Shown piece by piece: positions 11,605 through 23,626 of a DNA stretch of 64,000 nucleotides. The DNA is taken from positions 1,515,893 to 1,579,892 of the forward strand of contig NC_037265.1 in assembly GCF_000002425.4 (NCBI RefSeq), written 5' to 3'. The position numbers and the translations under genes are program-made. The stretch's first letter is position 1. Every line of letters begins with the position of its first letter. The notes beneath the pieces were generated by a model that was not told where the DNA came from, made no database searches, and was given only the letters and a program-made list of their open reading frames with translations. The stretch comes from Physcomitrium patens (lineage: Eukaryota > Streptophyta > Bryopsida > Funariales > Funariaceae).

Positions 11605-12350
11605 TCCGTTTGTCCATCAGTTTGAGGATGGAATGCTGAAGATAGTTTTATATCCACTTTAAGAATCTTGAAAAGAGTCTGCCAAAATCTCGATACAAAT
11701 TGAGTTCCTCTATCTGATATAATATCCTTCGGTAATCCATGATAGCAATAGATATTGTCAAGAAAGAGCTTAGCTATTTCTTCACCTGTGATAGATTTTG
11801 TACATGGTATAAAATGTATCATCTTGGTAAAACGATCTACTATCACAAATATAGAGTCATAAAAACTTGAGATTGGAAGATCCATGATGAAGTCCATAGA
11901 AACAGAAGACCATGGTTGTTCTGGAATGGGTAATGGCTGAAGAAGTTCAAAAGGTCGATGATGAGGAGTTTTCAATCTTGAGCAAACATCACATGATTGT
12001 ACAAAATCTTTAACTGCCTTCCACATTTGAGGCCACCAAAAATCCCTAGATATCAGCTCCAAAGTCTTATTATATCCAAAATGTCATGCTGCTGGGAAGT
12101 CGTGACGAGCTTGAAGAACACGTAAACATGCTTCTCTTTCTGAAACATATAGGCGTTCTTTGAAATAGAGTAGGTTATTCTTGAATTCAAATTTAGATGG
12201 ATCATGAGATTTAGAAGAATTATTCTTGATATCATGAATAAGAGGGTTTGAAGACATACTTAACCGGACTTGCTTAAGAAAAGTTAAATCAACAGTCAAT
12301 GTTGATTTTATTGCTTGAAGATGAAATTGCTTCGGCTTCAAGAGAATCAT
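11605..12350 (-). pseudogene. Element B integrase, N-terminal and catalytic part
   Basis: The minus strand shows the integrase zinc finger (CDVCSRLKTPHH near 11995-11960), the catalytic Asp in SMDFIMDLP (about 11895), the second catalytic Asp in ISDRGTQF (about 11710) and the end of the core in HPQTDGQTE (about 11625). Element C interrupts the frame just after this Glu, so reading would run into the C LTR. The same region in element A is at 45013-45849. The upstream linker (12350-12060) carries frame breaks. Confidence 0.87.
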
Positions 12351-12359
12351 ACTTTCTTA

Positions 12360-13840
12360 CTCAAAAGCTGCATCTCCTCCTTTTGGTACAAGATAAGAAT
12401 GTCTAGACAAGGCATCAGACAAACCTTGTTTTCTTGGCCAATAAGTGATGATGAACTCAAATCTTGATAAAGACATGCTCCAACGAGCCTAACAACGATT
12501 TCATATACATGAAAATATGAAATACTCGAGGCTCTTGTGGTTTGTATACACGGTGACTGGATTGGAAGCACCTTATAAATAATGATGCCATTCTTCAAAA
12601 GAATCCACAATTACAAGAAGTTCTTTGTCGTGGATCTCATTATTGATTTGTGTTGCTGAGAGTTTTTTTGAATGAAAGGCTACTGGATGAAGTTTGTCAT
12701 TTATTCCCATTTTTGATAAAACCGCACCTAGAGCAAAGTTCGATACATCTGTTTTCATAAAGAATGCTTTGGAAAAATCAACACGATACATGATTGGTGC
12801 AGAAACAAATGCTGTCTTCAAAGATTCGAAAGCAACTTCCGCTTCTTGATTCCATTAAAGTTTGTTTTTACAAATCAAACGTGTAAGTGGAGCTGCAACT
12901 CGAGAGAAGTCTTTGATGAAGATCCGATAGTAGTTGGCATCCCAAAAAGTATTGGACATCTCTTACCGTTTTTGGGATCTTCCAGTCTATAATAGTTTGA
13001 ACTTTCTTAGGATCCATCATAAGTCTATCATTTGAAATGATGTAACATAAGAAATCGACTTGAGTAGTGTGGAATACACACTTTTCTATCTTGGCATAGA
13101 GTCCAGCATCTCTTAATTTTTGTAACACACGACGAACATGAAGTTCATGTTCTTCTGGATTCTTAGAATAGATCAAGATGTTGTCTAGATAACAGACCAC
13201 AAAATCGTCCAAAAACTCTCAAAAAACATCATTCATTAGATGTTGAAAAGCTGCTGGTGCATTTATAAGTCCAAAAGGCATGACATTGTATTTAAAATGT
13301 CCATACCTAGTTCAAAACGCAGTCTTCCATTCATCACCTTCTTTGATGCGTACTAAATTGTATGCTCCTCGAAGATCTATTTTTGTATAGATCTTAGCTT
13401 GATTCAGCTAATCAAGTAATCCAGATATTAAAAGTAATGAATACCTGTTCTTGATGGTAATCTTGTTGAGTCCTCGATAATCAACACATATCCGTAATGA
13501 TCCATCTTATTTTTTCACAAATAGAATTGGAGCTCCTACCGGAGATTTAGAATGGCATATGAAATTCTTGGCTAGATTTTCTTCAATATACTCCTTGAGT
13601 TCAGTCAACTTATTTTGTGATAAACTATAGATTGGTCTGAATGGCGGTTGTGCTCCTTCTTGAAGGTCAATTCAACAATCATAAGGACAATGTTTCGAGA
13701 GTGTATCCACATTCTTTTTTTCAAATACATCTTGAAATTCTTGATATTGGCTTGGAACGCCACTTGAAGTCTTTTCACCAGTAGGAACAAGTGTGGTATA
13801 AATAATATATGGTGATTCTTTCATAGTGGCATGCAAGAAA
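12360..13840 (-). pseudogene. Element B reverse transcriptase and RNase H
   Basis: Minus-strand order is the RT palm and fingers (about 13780-12870) followed by RNase H (about 12820-12400). RT motifs include [23 protein letters not shown] and a catalytic box reading YLDN (near 13190-13179), where element A has YLDD. Changing the second catalytic Asp to Asn should abolish polymerase activity. The change is GAC to AAC on the coding strand, consistent with deamination at a CpG. RNase H shows FMKTDVSNFALGAVL and HDKELLVIVDSFEEWHHYL. Several in-frame stops are present. Confidence 0.87.
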
Positions 13841-13938
13841 GCTTTTGCACTTATAAATACGGGTTTAATTGAACTGGACTTATGACTCTCTACTTGATTA
13901 ACTATACTATTTGCTATACTTTTAGAGAAAGTGAGAGT

Positions 13939-14391
13939 TCAAGAAATCCAATCTATTTGAGGGTTGTATTTTTCTAACCACGATAAATCTAAAATGACTA
14001 GATTAAAGGGAGATCTAATGATATTAAATACTACAAAACTATTATGACCATTGATTATTACTTCTATAGGAAGGGTTTCGTGAGTAATATCTCCAGAAGA
14101 CAATGGACGACCATCTATGACTTCTACATGAATAGGCTTAGTTTTCTTTACTAAAGATATGCTATGTCTTTTAGTAAATTCTTCATCTAAAAAATACGCT
14201 GAGGCTCCTGAATCTAACAAGGTAGAGACTTTGTAATGTTTAGGTCCTAAAATAATATTTAATGTAAAACAAGGAAAAGGCTCTCAGGATAGAATAGGAC
14301 CTTCATTAGATGTTGTGCAAGGTTCTAGCCACACAGTCCCTATTGTAGCTAGACAAACTCATTTTCTTACATATTGTCTTCTTTCACAACC
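13939..14391 (-). pseudogene. Element B aspartic protease domain
   Basis: The minus-strand frame begins MLDSGASAYFLDEEF, giving an intact D-S-G-A active site at about 14220-14200, and ends near LSWLEKYNPQIDWIS. It is nearly identical to 43045-43326 in element A. The sequence continues right to the D insertion point at 14391, where the linker from gag is cut. Confidence 0.85.
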
Positions 14392-15167
14392 TGTGGTTTC
14401 TCGTTTTACTTATTCCGAAAGAAACCTCCCAGAATAAACCTGTATAGGGGAATTCGAACACGGAGAGTGACTAGTTGCTTAAGCGTTCATGTTAGGGTCT
14501 CACAATTAATTACCTCCAATGTATCGTGACTTTTTCCATTGTCTAAGCACATAGGAAAACGATAATCTCTCCTTTCACCTTATCAATCTCTTCCTTACAA
14601 CAATTCAGTCATACCAATAACTGTTATTTCCTCCAATATATCTTCACTCTTATAATCTCCAACTGTAATATTGCAACATCACAACTTCAGCACACAGTTA
14701 CCTTCATTCCAAGTACTGGAATTCTTCACACAGAACTACCATTCACATTACAGTGTTTCACACAACCACAGATTCACTCTTTCTACTGAACTACATTCAG
14801 ATTTTAGCATTCAATCTCTCTTCTTCTCATTCGATAACATATAATTCCAATCACACTTCCATTCCATGATTCACTTCACATTATTCAGAAACTCTCAATA
14901 CTCTTATTTCAAAGAACATAACAACAAAAGAAAAGAGGTAGCACCAAGCTTATCCCGGCTCACACTATCACAATAATGGCCGTTTCTTCCTCTCTCTCAT
15001 CCTCCTTATCCTACCACAAGATACCAACTGCTACATCTCTAATGAAAACTACTTTTTCTAACTATTCATCCATTTTAACTACTGAACTACCTTTCTAACA
15101 GTCATCTATCCCTGTTTATACTATAAACTAAGTATCTACAAATCAGCAATTAACTACTTATTCTACA
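14392..15167 (-). repeat. 3' LTR of element D
   Basis: It matches 21680-22455 with only scattered substitutions. Plus-strand ends are TGTGGTTTCTCG and ATTCTACA. A purine-rich stretch on the minus strand (plus-strand TAGCCCCACTCCT, 15168-15180) adjoins it as the expected polypurine tract. Confidence 0.93.
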
Positions 15168-15262
15168 TAGCCCCACTCCTAACTGTGCAGCGTCCTCGCA
15201 AACAACCAGTTCGAAATAAGAACTGATGACTCTTTAGCATTGCCCATACTCATAGCTACTGA

Positions 15263-15873
15263 TTACAATTCTAAAGTCACTTCTTCGTCTTCCCCGTCTG
15301 ATACATTTATTAGTACTATGTTCAATTTGGCCGTTAAATCTTTATTAAGTGCTCCCAATTCATGGACTTGACTTTCCAATTGCAAAATTTGGGTGTCTTT
15401 CGCCTCTAATTGATATTGTTGTTGCTTCACCTTCTGTTCCAATTCGCCAATTGAACCTTCAATTGATCCTTGTGGCCGTCGAATGCTGACGAATTCTTGC
15501 TCCAATTTCTTTGCAACCTCCTTCAGAGTGTTGATCTCCCCTTGCATTTCCTCTGTTTTCACTCTGAATTGGTCACTCATTGTCTTCTTTTCCTGTTCCA
15601 AAGTCGCCATCTTCGTCTGGTTCAATTCCAATTGTTGCTTCATTTTCTCAACTTCCAGTTTTGATTGATTGAGAGAATTGGAGAGTTCTTGTTTCTGATG
15701 CGCCATTCCCTTCTAAAGTCCTTCTGCCGCGTTGCATTCCAGCAAATTTCTAACCGCATGGGTTCCATATTTGTGAGTATACAAAGAGAAAGCTCATCCA
15801 TATTATTCCTTGACCTCATCCTTCTACCCTCTTCCTCCTTCTCCAAGGCTCTCTTCACCTTCTCCTTCGACAT
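15263..15873 (-). pseudogene. Post-pol coiled-coil frame of element D
   Basis: Between integrase and the 3' LTR the minus strand has an ATG frame at 15873 (MSKEKVKRALEKEEEG, strongly charged), which shifts and then continues from 15706 to the stop at 15263 as 147 open codons. The second part is heptad-rich with many Q, E, K and L residues (for example EVEKMKQQLELNQTKMATLE) and ends in an acidic tail (VSDGEDEE). Joined loosely, it would be a protein of about 200 residues that is mostly coiled coil. No signal peptide or membrane segment is visible, so it does not look like an envelope protein. Many Tat/Athila elements carry extra frames in this position. Function unknown. Confidence 0.6.
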
Positions 15874-16160
15874 TATAAATCTCTGCGTATTCGCACTAAT
15901 ACTATGATTTGCCTTGAACTCTCCACTAACGAACTATGCTTCAACAATTCTAGACAAAATACTGAAGACAGCTACACAGAGTGCCCCTCTCCTAACTGTT
16001 TACCCAGTTATGAAACAAGAATCCCTAATCTTGATTGCTGATGTTCTAATACACTAATCAACCGCCGTCATTTGCCTCTGATTAGACACTTATGATGGTA
16101 GGCAAGTCATCATGAACGGCACGTCTGGCCCCTCCAATCTTGATAAACCCGCCCCCGAGT

Positions 16161-17309
16161 TTATGTGTAATACAGGCGTAGTCGGTTTCCATTGATACGG
16201 GTTGTGAATTTGGTTCCCGTGAAATCTTCCAATTGGACGGAACCATTGGGAAAAGCGGCCAATACGCGATAGAGTCCATGCCACCGAATTTGAAATTTTC
16301 TCGAAAAATTGTGAAAACGACTGTCGTACAGTAGGACAAGATCATTGGGCATAAATGATTTTGTGCGGAGTTTACTATCGTAATAACTCTTCCGGCGGCG
16401 CTGAATAGCTTCCATGGTCATCAAAGTCGAAGCCCTAATCTTGTCCAATTTTTCCAATTCTATTAACCAATATTGGAGAGATTCTTTGTTACCCAACCAT
16501 TCTTCCAATGCAATTCTTAAACTGGGAACCTCCAATTCTATTGGTAAGATGGCCTCCTACCCATATACCAATTGAAAAGGTGTGGAATTGGTCGTTACTT
16601 TATACGCAGTTCGATATGCCCACAATGCTACAAATAATTTAGTATCCCAGTCGGTTTCCGCTCCTGAAATAGTCTTTGTTAAGATTTTACAAAGGATACC
16701 GTTGGTCTTTTCGGTCTGCCCATTGGCACGTGGATGATAAGGGGTAATTTTTCGATGTTTGATCTCATACTTCGTTGTCAATGCTTCAATGGTTGCATTA
16801 AGAAAATGGGTTCCTCGATCACTAACCAATTCTTTCGGACAACCAAAACGAGTGATAATGTTCTCATATAAAAATGTTGCTACAGTAGTGGCATTATCAG
16901 TTTTTGTTGCCGTAGCCTCCGCCCATTTGGTGACATAATCGGTGGCTACTAAAATATAACGTTTCTATCCATTCCAAGAAGTAGGTGCAATTGGTCCGAC
17001 AAAATCAATACCCCATTTTTCGAATGGTGCCTGCGCCAAAATTGGTACCAAGGGCATGGCAAAAGTTCCAGTAGGTCGATCAATTCGTTGACAAGGGTCA
17101 CAACGACGAACATATTTGTGAGCATCCGAAAACATTGTTGGCCACCAATAACCAGCCATTAAAGCTTTACGCGCGGTGCTATCACCCGCAAAATGTCCTC
17201 CACAGCTATCCAAATGACATCCTTCCAATATGGTACACACTTCACTTGGAAATACGCAACGTCGTAAAATACCATCCCATCCTTGTTTGTATAATGCGGC
17301 TCCAATCAT
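16161..17309 (-). pseudogene. Element D integrase
   Basis: The minus strand gives a zinc finger (CGGHFAGDS to RRCDPCQR, about 17195-17085), the catalytic Asp in WGIDFVGPI (about 17010), the second Asp in VSDRGTHF (about 16825) and Glu in NGQTEKTNG (about 16720). A C-terminal domain with DSRFHNFSRK and FTTRINGNRLRLYY follows to 16161. A TAG near 16967 interrupts the core and another break separates 16557 from 16535. No chromodomain follows. Confidence 0.85.
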
Positions 17310-17390
17310 GGTATATGGCTCACTTCTTATAATCAGATGCTTCTTTAATTTTTCATTATAAGAAATTGAAAAAGTCTGAAATGTGAGATA

Positions 17391-18780
17391 TTAGATCAGG
17401 TCACTATATTCGGGTGTAATAACCTCCACAGCGAATAATTGTGCATCCGGAAGGGCATCGTTTATCGTCTCATTACCCAATATATTCGATAAATGGGACA
17501 AGTGATCTGCATTGGCATGTGTCTTGCCAGGGCAAACATTAATTGTAAAATTGAATTCCTGGAGAAGTAACACCCAGCGAGCAATTCGTCCGCTCAATTG
17601 GGGTTTATTTATCATATACTTAAGCACATCATGATCAACGTGGAATACAAACGGGTAGCCCAGTAGATAATGGCAGAATTTTTGTACAGAATAAATCATG
17701 CCGAGGGCTTCTCGCTCGATAGTATTATAATTACGTTCGGCCATAACCAATTGTCGACTCGCAAAATATATTGGATGATCACGGTTATTGTCATCCTTCT
17801 GACTCAATATTGATCCAATCGCGACGTTGGATGCATCGATATAAACTTGAAATGGTTTCGTCCAGCATGGGGCAACCAGTATTGGTGCAGACACCAATTT
17901 TTACTTTAAGGCCTCAAAGGCAACACTGCATTCTACCGTCCATACGGGACTAGATCCATCCAATAGTGGTTTTTTTTAGCAAATTTGTCAATGGGTGACA
18001 AAGTACCGCAAAGGAGTGAATAAAACGCCGATAATAGCTGACATGGCCCACCAAGCCACGTACTCCTGACACCGTTTCTGGCTTTGGTAAAGCCAATATT
18101 CGAGTTACTTTATTTGGGTCCGTAGCAATACCACGGCTGGACACTATGTGGCCCAAGAGTCTTCCAGAGGGGACCCCAAATTGACACTTCTCTGAATTCA
18201 ATGATATACCGTACTTATGACATTGGTCCAGACATCGTCCCAGGTAGTTCAAATGATCGGCTGTCGTACTGAACGTGCAAAAATCATCTAAGAATATTTC
18301 CATTGACACTCGTAAATAATCTTGAAAGGCTTGTGTCATCACTCTTTGAAATGTGGCTGGTGTATTGCATAATCCAAATGGCATCACTTTGTATGCAAAT
18401 GTACCCCAATCTGTCGTAAAGGTCATCTTGAGCTGGTCTTCCTTGGCAATTTTTACTTGATTGTAACCCGAAAAACCATCCAAAAATGAATAACATTCGT
18501 GTCCTGCTACGGCATCCAATATACAGTCCGTAAAAGGTAGAGGAAAATAGTCCTTCTTGGTAGCAGCATTGAGTTTCCGAAAATCTTGACAGATTCTAAT
18601 CTTGCCATTTTTCTTAGGTACCATTACCATTGGTGAGACCCATTCGCTATACGAACCGGATAAATGAAACCCACGCGCAATAATTTGTCTAATTCCTCCT
18701 TTACCATCAAGGAATATTTTGGGTTGAGATAGTGTTGTCTTTGACGAACTGGTGTAGCATCCGGAACCAATGTAATACAA
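17391..18780 (-). pseudogene. Element D reverse transcriptase and RNase H
   Basis: RT motifs read on the minus strand are VMVPKKNGKIRICQDFRKLN (about 18630-18570), DGFSGYNQVKIA, VMPFGLCNTPATFQR and the catalytic box FLDD (about 18290). RNase H begins near 17860 with YIDASNVAIGSILSQ and contains YNTIEREALGMIYSV and FHVDHDVLKYM. A break between 17950 and 17897 separates the two. The RT frame overlaps the protease-side frame (18624-19787) in another phase, so a shift is present near 18650-18780. Confidence 0.87.
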
Positions 18781-19787
18781 TGTTCACACACCGTTTCTGG
18801 AATACCCTTCAGATCTGCATACGTCCAAGCAAAGGACGATTTATGCCGGAGGAAGAATGCTTTCCACTGACTCAATTCGTTACCTTGAATACCTTTGTAT
18901 ATCTTTATATTCTGGGGCGCTTCAAGGGTGCTTAAGTTCAGAGTCTGGAAAACAGGTTCTTCCATAGCCGCCGATTTAAAATCGCCTGTTGGCCCGTTGT
19001 CGTGCGAAGGAGACTGCAACTGCTGGTGACTCATGTCTGACCGCATTGCACTCACATGATTGACATCATATCGGGTCATCCATTCGGTAATAACATGATC
19101 CGAGTTAGAGGCATCCTCCTGATGGAGTAAATATTCACCGGGGCCACCACATTGGTAGACTCCTCCCTTGGTTGTAGAAGGGGTTTGACCTACTCCAAAT
19201 TGCGGTGAAACTATAGTATCGTCATCTTCCTCAATCGAGTGACTCTCGTTATCTGATGTAAATTCTGATTCGGGCAATTGGATTTCTCCGTGATATTGTA
19301 CCGGGTACATTTGTAGAACAATCTGGTCACTGCCTTTTCCAATTGTCAATGTGCTGCGGCTCCAATCGTTCTTAGCCTTGGCTTGATAGAACCAAGGTCT
19401 GCCCAATAAAATGGGATACAATAACGTAGAACTCTGTAACCTAAATACAACATAATCAATTTTGTATGTCAATCCCGCGATTACAGTGGCAATATCGCGT
19501 AAGATTCCCATCGGCTTAACCCGACTATGATCTGCCATTCGCAAAACTAATGTCGTAGGGAGCAATTGCTTTAGATCCAAGTCTTCCATTGTATCAGTGT
19601 TCATTAAATTCACACTAGAGCGACCATCGACTTGTACCCCTTGAATTAAAACTCCATCGATTGATACATCGATTGTTGGTGCTCCCGGATCTGGGTTTAA
19701 GCTAACTTCATGTATTTCTCTAGTGCGGGATCTCCGCCGTATTAACGCTGAATTCAATGTTGATCGACATTCCGGTACTACAGCCAA
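18624..19787 (-). pseudogene. Element D protease and linker to RT
   Basis: This 387-codon frame has a retropepsin-like N-terminal half with active-site context VQVDGRSSVNLMN (about 19640-19605), where a canonical element would have D-T/S-G, and a later YPILLGRPWF (about 19420-19390). The C-terminal half is an acidic, low-complexity linker. It ends in an RT-proximal segment with CEHCITLVPDATPVRQRQ and GFIYPVRIANGSHQW. Confidence 0.8.
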
Positions 19788-19989
19788 AAGTTGCTTCTTT
19801 GTAATTGAAGGCTAGATAACATCCAAATCCTTCAAAATGTCGTAGGATTGCATATTGAGAGTAACTCCCAATGCTCTTTTACGTTTCATTGGTTTCGTTT
19901 TGACTCTGTTTGGCAACAATTCCTTCCTCTTAGTCGACTCTTCGACCACTAAAGGTTCCTTCAATGGGTACAAGCTTATATGGTATGCT

Positions 19990-21567
19990 TACCTCCACAA
20001 AAGGTACATTGAACCATCATTTGGGGCGGTGAAGAACATTCGGTTACTAAATGACCTTGTCCCTTACAATTACTACACCAAACATTAGGTCGCATATTGG
20101 TCGGTTTATGCCTTTTCTCTTTATCTTGGCCAGATTCACAGCCAATTCATCCATTTTCTTCGTTAATGTTAATAACAATGACTCATTGGGATCCCTTGAT
20201 ACCAATTCATTGGTCAATTCCTTCGTAGGTATTGGTTTTTGATATGCGGGATAAGGCACATACGGTTGTGACGATGATGGTAGTACAGCCTACAATGGAA
20301 CGACATTCACTATTCCCTGTGGAATTATACCATAATCATTCCTTCTCGGATAAATTTCCGATGCGTCATTCCAATTTGTCATTTGATAACCGCCTTGCGA
20401 TGGAATCATCGTGGTGCCAACGATTAAGTGCTGGTCGTAATGACATTCCTCCCATACTTTTGCTCGCTCAAGAGATGCTGCAATGGTAGCTGATTGGGCC
20501 TCCTTTACAAACATCTTCAATTCTGGTGGGTGTAATCCATTAACCAATATGGACAACACAAACGATTTTGGCATTTTGTTATTTGGCCATTTACGAAGTA
20601 TATCTGCCACACGACCATAATATGACTGTACCGCTTCCCCTGGTACCATTCTGCTGTTCATTAATCTTTCTCGAAGACATTCTTCAAAACCAATTGGTCG
20701 GAAATGGGCTAAAAATGCCGTTTTCAATGCCTCCCAATTGATAAATTGACCTACAAGTTGGCGGTTATACCACTCAAACGCTGTGTTTTTTAGTGTCGCT
20801 GGCAACCATCTCAGCCAAATGTCTTCTGTCCTTCCATTATTGGCTACACACGTCGTCAAGAATTGAGACAAATGTTGATCTGGGTCCGCACGTGGCAAAC
20901 CACGAAAAGTAGATAATGGTGCGACGCTAGTCGTACGATCGCCCAAGGTACCCATTTGAACTACAATTGGAACGTCTGATCCTCCTGCCGCCATTGAATT
21001 TTCTGTTCCTCTGAAATTTATTTTAAAATAATCTCTGCTTTCTCTTACTCTAATTACCGAGCTCTCAGTGGTCCTTGCTTTACTGTTATTTCCCACAAAT
21101 AGTTTTATTGGTTGACTTGCAGGTAAAAACGTCGAATTTTGAAATACAATATAGTTGCCTTTATTGGCGATCAATTCATGCCAATCTGTAGAGCCCCTAT
21201 TGCTCGTTTTAGCGGTACCTTCTACTGAAAAATTACCCAATGGAGTACCAAATACTTCTATGCCTCCTTCTCTTTCAGTTAACGGCCTCAAGATTTCTAC
21301 TGGAATGTTGACAAAATTTCCCGCGAGTGCTCTTGGCAGTTTTTCTAACGGTACATAAGACTGCAGAATTAACAGTCTGTCCGGTTCTTGATATGTTCGG
21401 ATGCGCCGACAAGCTTGCAACCATGGTTTAATCCAATTCTGTCGATGCTTCCTTTTAAGATTATGTTCTTGCTCCTCTCTACGCAAGTTCCTTCATTGTG
21501 CTCTTCCCTGTCTTTCTCTCAACTGATTTATTTTCCTCGATGCAATGCTCTCGTTCTTATTAATCAT
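19990..21567 (-). pseudogene. Element D gag with zinc knuckle
   Basis: A plausible start is the ATG at 21567. An in-frame TGA sits at 21493-21495, after which 398 codons are open to 20290. A retrotransposon gag core spans about 20900-20450 (LPRADPDQHLSQFL, WLPATLKNTAFEWYNRQL, ESYYGRVADI-like). After a shift, a CCHC knuckle CSNCKGQGHLVTEC lies near 20085-20045, followed by CTFCGGKH (about 20005-19985). The product would form the particle and bind element RNA. Confidence 0.82.
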
Positions 21568-21658
21568 AATCTTTCTTCAAACACTACTGAAATCATCTTC
21601 CATTGCTCATTTTGTCACACATTTGTAATTAATTCCTAACACTCAAAGCTATTATTAC

Positions 21659-21676
21659 TCCCCGGCAGCAGCGCCA
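21659..21676 (-). other. Primer-binding site of element D
   Basis: The minus strand reads TGGCGCTGCTGCCGGGGA three bases after the 5' LTR. This closely resembles the tRNA-Asp-type primer site used by many Tat/Athila gypsy elements, differing by about two bases from the form I know. Confidence 0.75.
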
Positions 21677-21679
21677 AAA

Positions 21680-22455
21680 TGTAGTTTCTCGTTTTACTTA
21701 TTCCGAAAGAAACCTCTCAGAATAAACCTGTATAGGGGAATTCAAACACGGAGAGTGACTAGTTGCTTAAGCGTTCATGTTAAGGTCACACAATTAATTA
21801 CCTCCAATGTATCGTCACTATTTCCATTGTCTAAGCACATAGGAAAACGATAATCTCTCCTTTCACCTTATCAATCTCTTCCTTACAACAATTCAGTCAT
21901 ACTAATAACTGTTATTTCCACCAATATATCTTCACTCTTATAATCTCCAACTGTAATATTGCAACATCACAGCTTCAGCACACAGTTACCTTCATTCCAA
22001 GTACTGGAATTCTTCACACAGAACTACCATTCACATTACAGTGTTTCACACAACCACAGATTCACTCTTTCTACTGAACTACATTCAGATTTCAGCATTC
22101 AATCTCTCTTCTTCTCATTCAATAACATATAATTCCAATCACACTTCCATTCCATGATTCACTTCACAATATTCAGAAACTCTCAATACTCTTATTTCAA
22201 AGAACATAACAACAAAAGAAAAGAGGTAGCACCAAGCTTATCCCGGCTCACACTATCACAATAATGGCCGTTTCTTCCTCTCTCTCATCCTCCTTATCCT
22301 ACCACAAGATACCAACTACTACATCTCTAATGAAAACTGCTTTTTCTAACTATTCATCCATTTTAACTACTGAACTACCTTTCTAACAGTCATCTATCCA
22401 TGTTTATACTATAAACTAAGTATCTACAAATCAGCAATTAACTACTTATTCTACA
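21680..22455 (-). repeat. 5' LTR of element D
   Basis: It pairs with 14392-15167, has the same length, and has plus-strand ends TGTAGTTTCTCG and ATTCTACA. It is followed by the CAACC target duplication at 22456-22460. Confidence 0.93.
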
Positions 22456-22460
22456 CAACC

Positions 22461-23414
22461 TTACTCCTCATTTTGTGATTGCGTCGATTCTTTGGACAAT
22501 GTTTAGCAGTGTGCTTTGGTTCTCCACAATATAAACATAATCTTTCTTGAATACGACGTCTTTTCTCGTTAAGTAAGAGGTTTGAAACGTACTGCATCAA
22601 TTTGCATATCCTCTACTTCTGAATGTATGTATTGAAGAGATGTTGGTGTTGCCATTGAATTATAGTAGCGTTGAAGTTCACTTGTACGGTTCTCAGATCG
22701 AAATTCAAAAAAGTGATTGTCACTCTTCACAGCAAAGTCAATTGCTTAACTCAATGTTTAAGGATCAGGTAAGTTGAGCATTAATTTTTTTACCTCATAT
22801 TGTAATCCGTAGAGAAATTGGCTAATAAGTGCAGCATCGTCCCTCTTGATATGAGTTATAAGTTGTCAAAATTATGAAGTGTACAACGTTATTGATCGAT
22901 TGCCTTGTCGTAAAATACAGATCTTATTGGTTGCAACACGAATTGCATCATGTTCTCCATACATGGATCAAAACTCCGCCAAAAAAGCATCTAGATTATC
23001 CAATATTGGATCTCATCGTTCAAGAAAAGATGAAAACCACAATAGTGCTAAACTTGAAAGAAGCGTACTAATGAATCTAACTTGTGATCGTGGAATTGGA
23101 TAGCTTTGGGATTGAAGTTCAATCACAAATTACATTTGATTGATAAATCCTCGAAACTTGGACTTGGTACCATCAAACTTCTTAGGTAGGGCGATTCTTG
23201 GTTCTCTAACATTTGAAGGACGTTCCACCATAGGAGAAAGGACATGGTTTGGTGCAGATGTTGAAGCAGCTCCAACCATTTCTATATCTTCACTTCCTCC
23301 CAATCTTGTTGCTCCTTGTGGTGATAAATTGAGTTGATGCATCGCAAGCATTAACTCCCTCAATTGCTCTTGCATTTCTGCCATTGCACTCTTCATTTCA
23401 AGAATTTTTGCCAT
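22461..23414 (-). pseudogene. Element B gag
   Basis: The ATG at 23414 opens a 94-codon frame (MAKILEMKSAMAEMQ and so on) nearly identical to the gag start of element A at 41917. Further left the frame is broken, but the CCHC knuckle RLCLYCGEPKHTAKHC is visible on the minus strand at about 22550-22500. The D insertion cuts the sequence immediately after the knuckle. Confidence 0.85.
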
Positions 23415-23626
23415 GATAATACTTAGAAGAGAGAAGATATCTAATATCGCTCAAGACAAATAGAAGAGAGGACTTGAGAACAAAGAAAATACTAAGGACA
23501 ATATCAATTTAGAAGAGGGTAATCCGCAACTTCTAATATGCTTATATCTTATCAAAAAAAAGGGGTAATCCACTCTCAATCAAGATTAGACAAAACTCTG
23601 ATATTGTAGGTGTACTCTTTTCAATC
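23415..23626 (-). other. Element B untranslated leader and primer site
   Basis: This stretch links gag to the 5' LTR. Close to the LTR the minus strand contains TATCAGAG (plus-strand CTCTGATA, 23598-23605), the core of an initiator-Met tRNA primer site. The same leader is present in element A at 41704-41916. Confidence 0.6.

Larger units (their letters stand above)
14392..22455 (-). mobile_element. Element D: Ty3/gypsy LTR retrotransposon, Tat/Athila-like
   Basis: LTRs of 776 bp sit at 14392-15167 and 21680-22455, flanked by a perfect CAACC duplication (14387-14391 and 22456-22460). Without D, the gag knuckle of element B reads through. Reading on the minus strand: 5' LTR at the right, primer site of the tRNA-Asp type, gag, protease, RT, RNase H, integrase, then a coiled-coil frame between pol and the 3' LTR. 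There is no chromodomain. The LTRs differ at far fewer positions than those of B, so D is the younger insertion. The Tat/Athila assignment rests on the primer site and the extra 3' frame. Scattered stops and shifts make this copy defective. Confidence 0.92.

Noticed and set aside
15470-15907. Plus-strand frames opposite the coiled-coil frame of element D
   Set aside because: Low-complexity antisense shadows of the Q/E/K-rich minus-strand frame.
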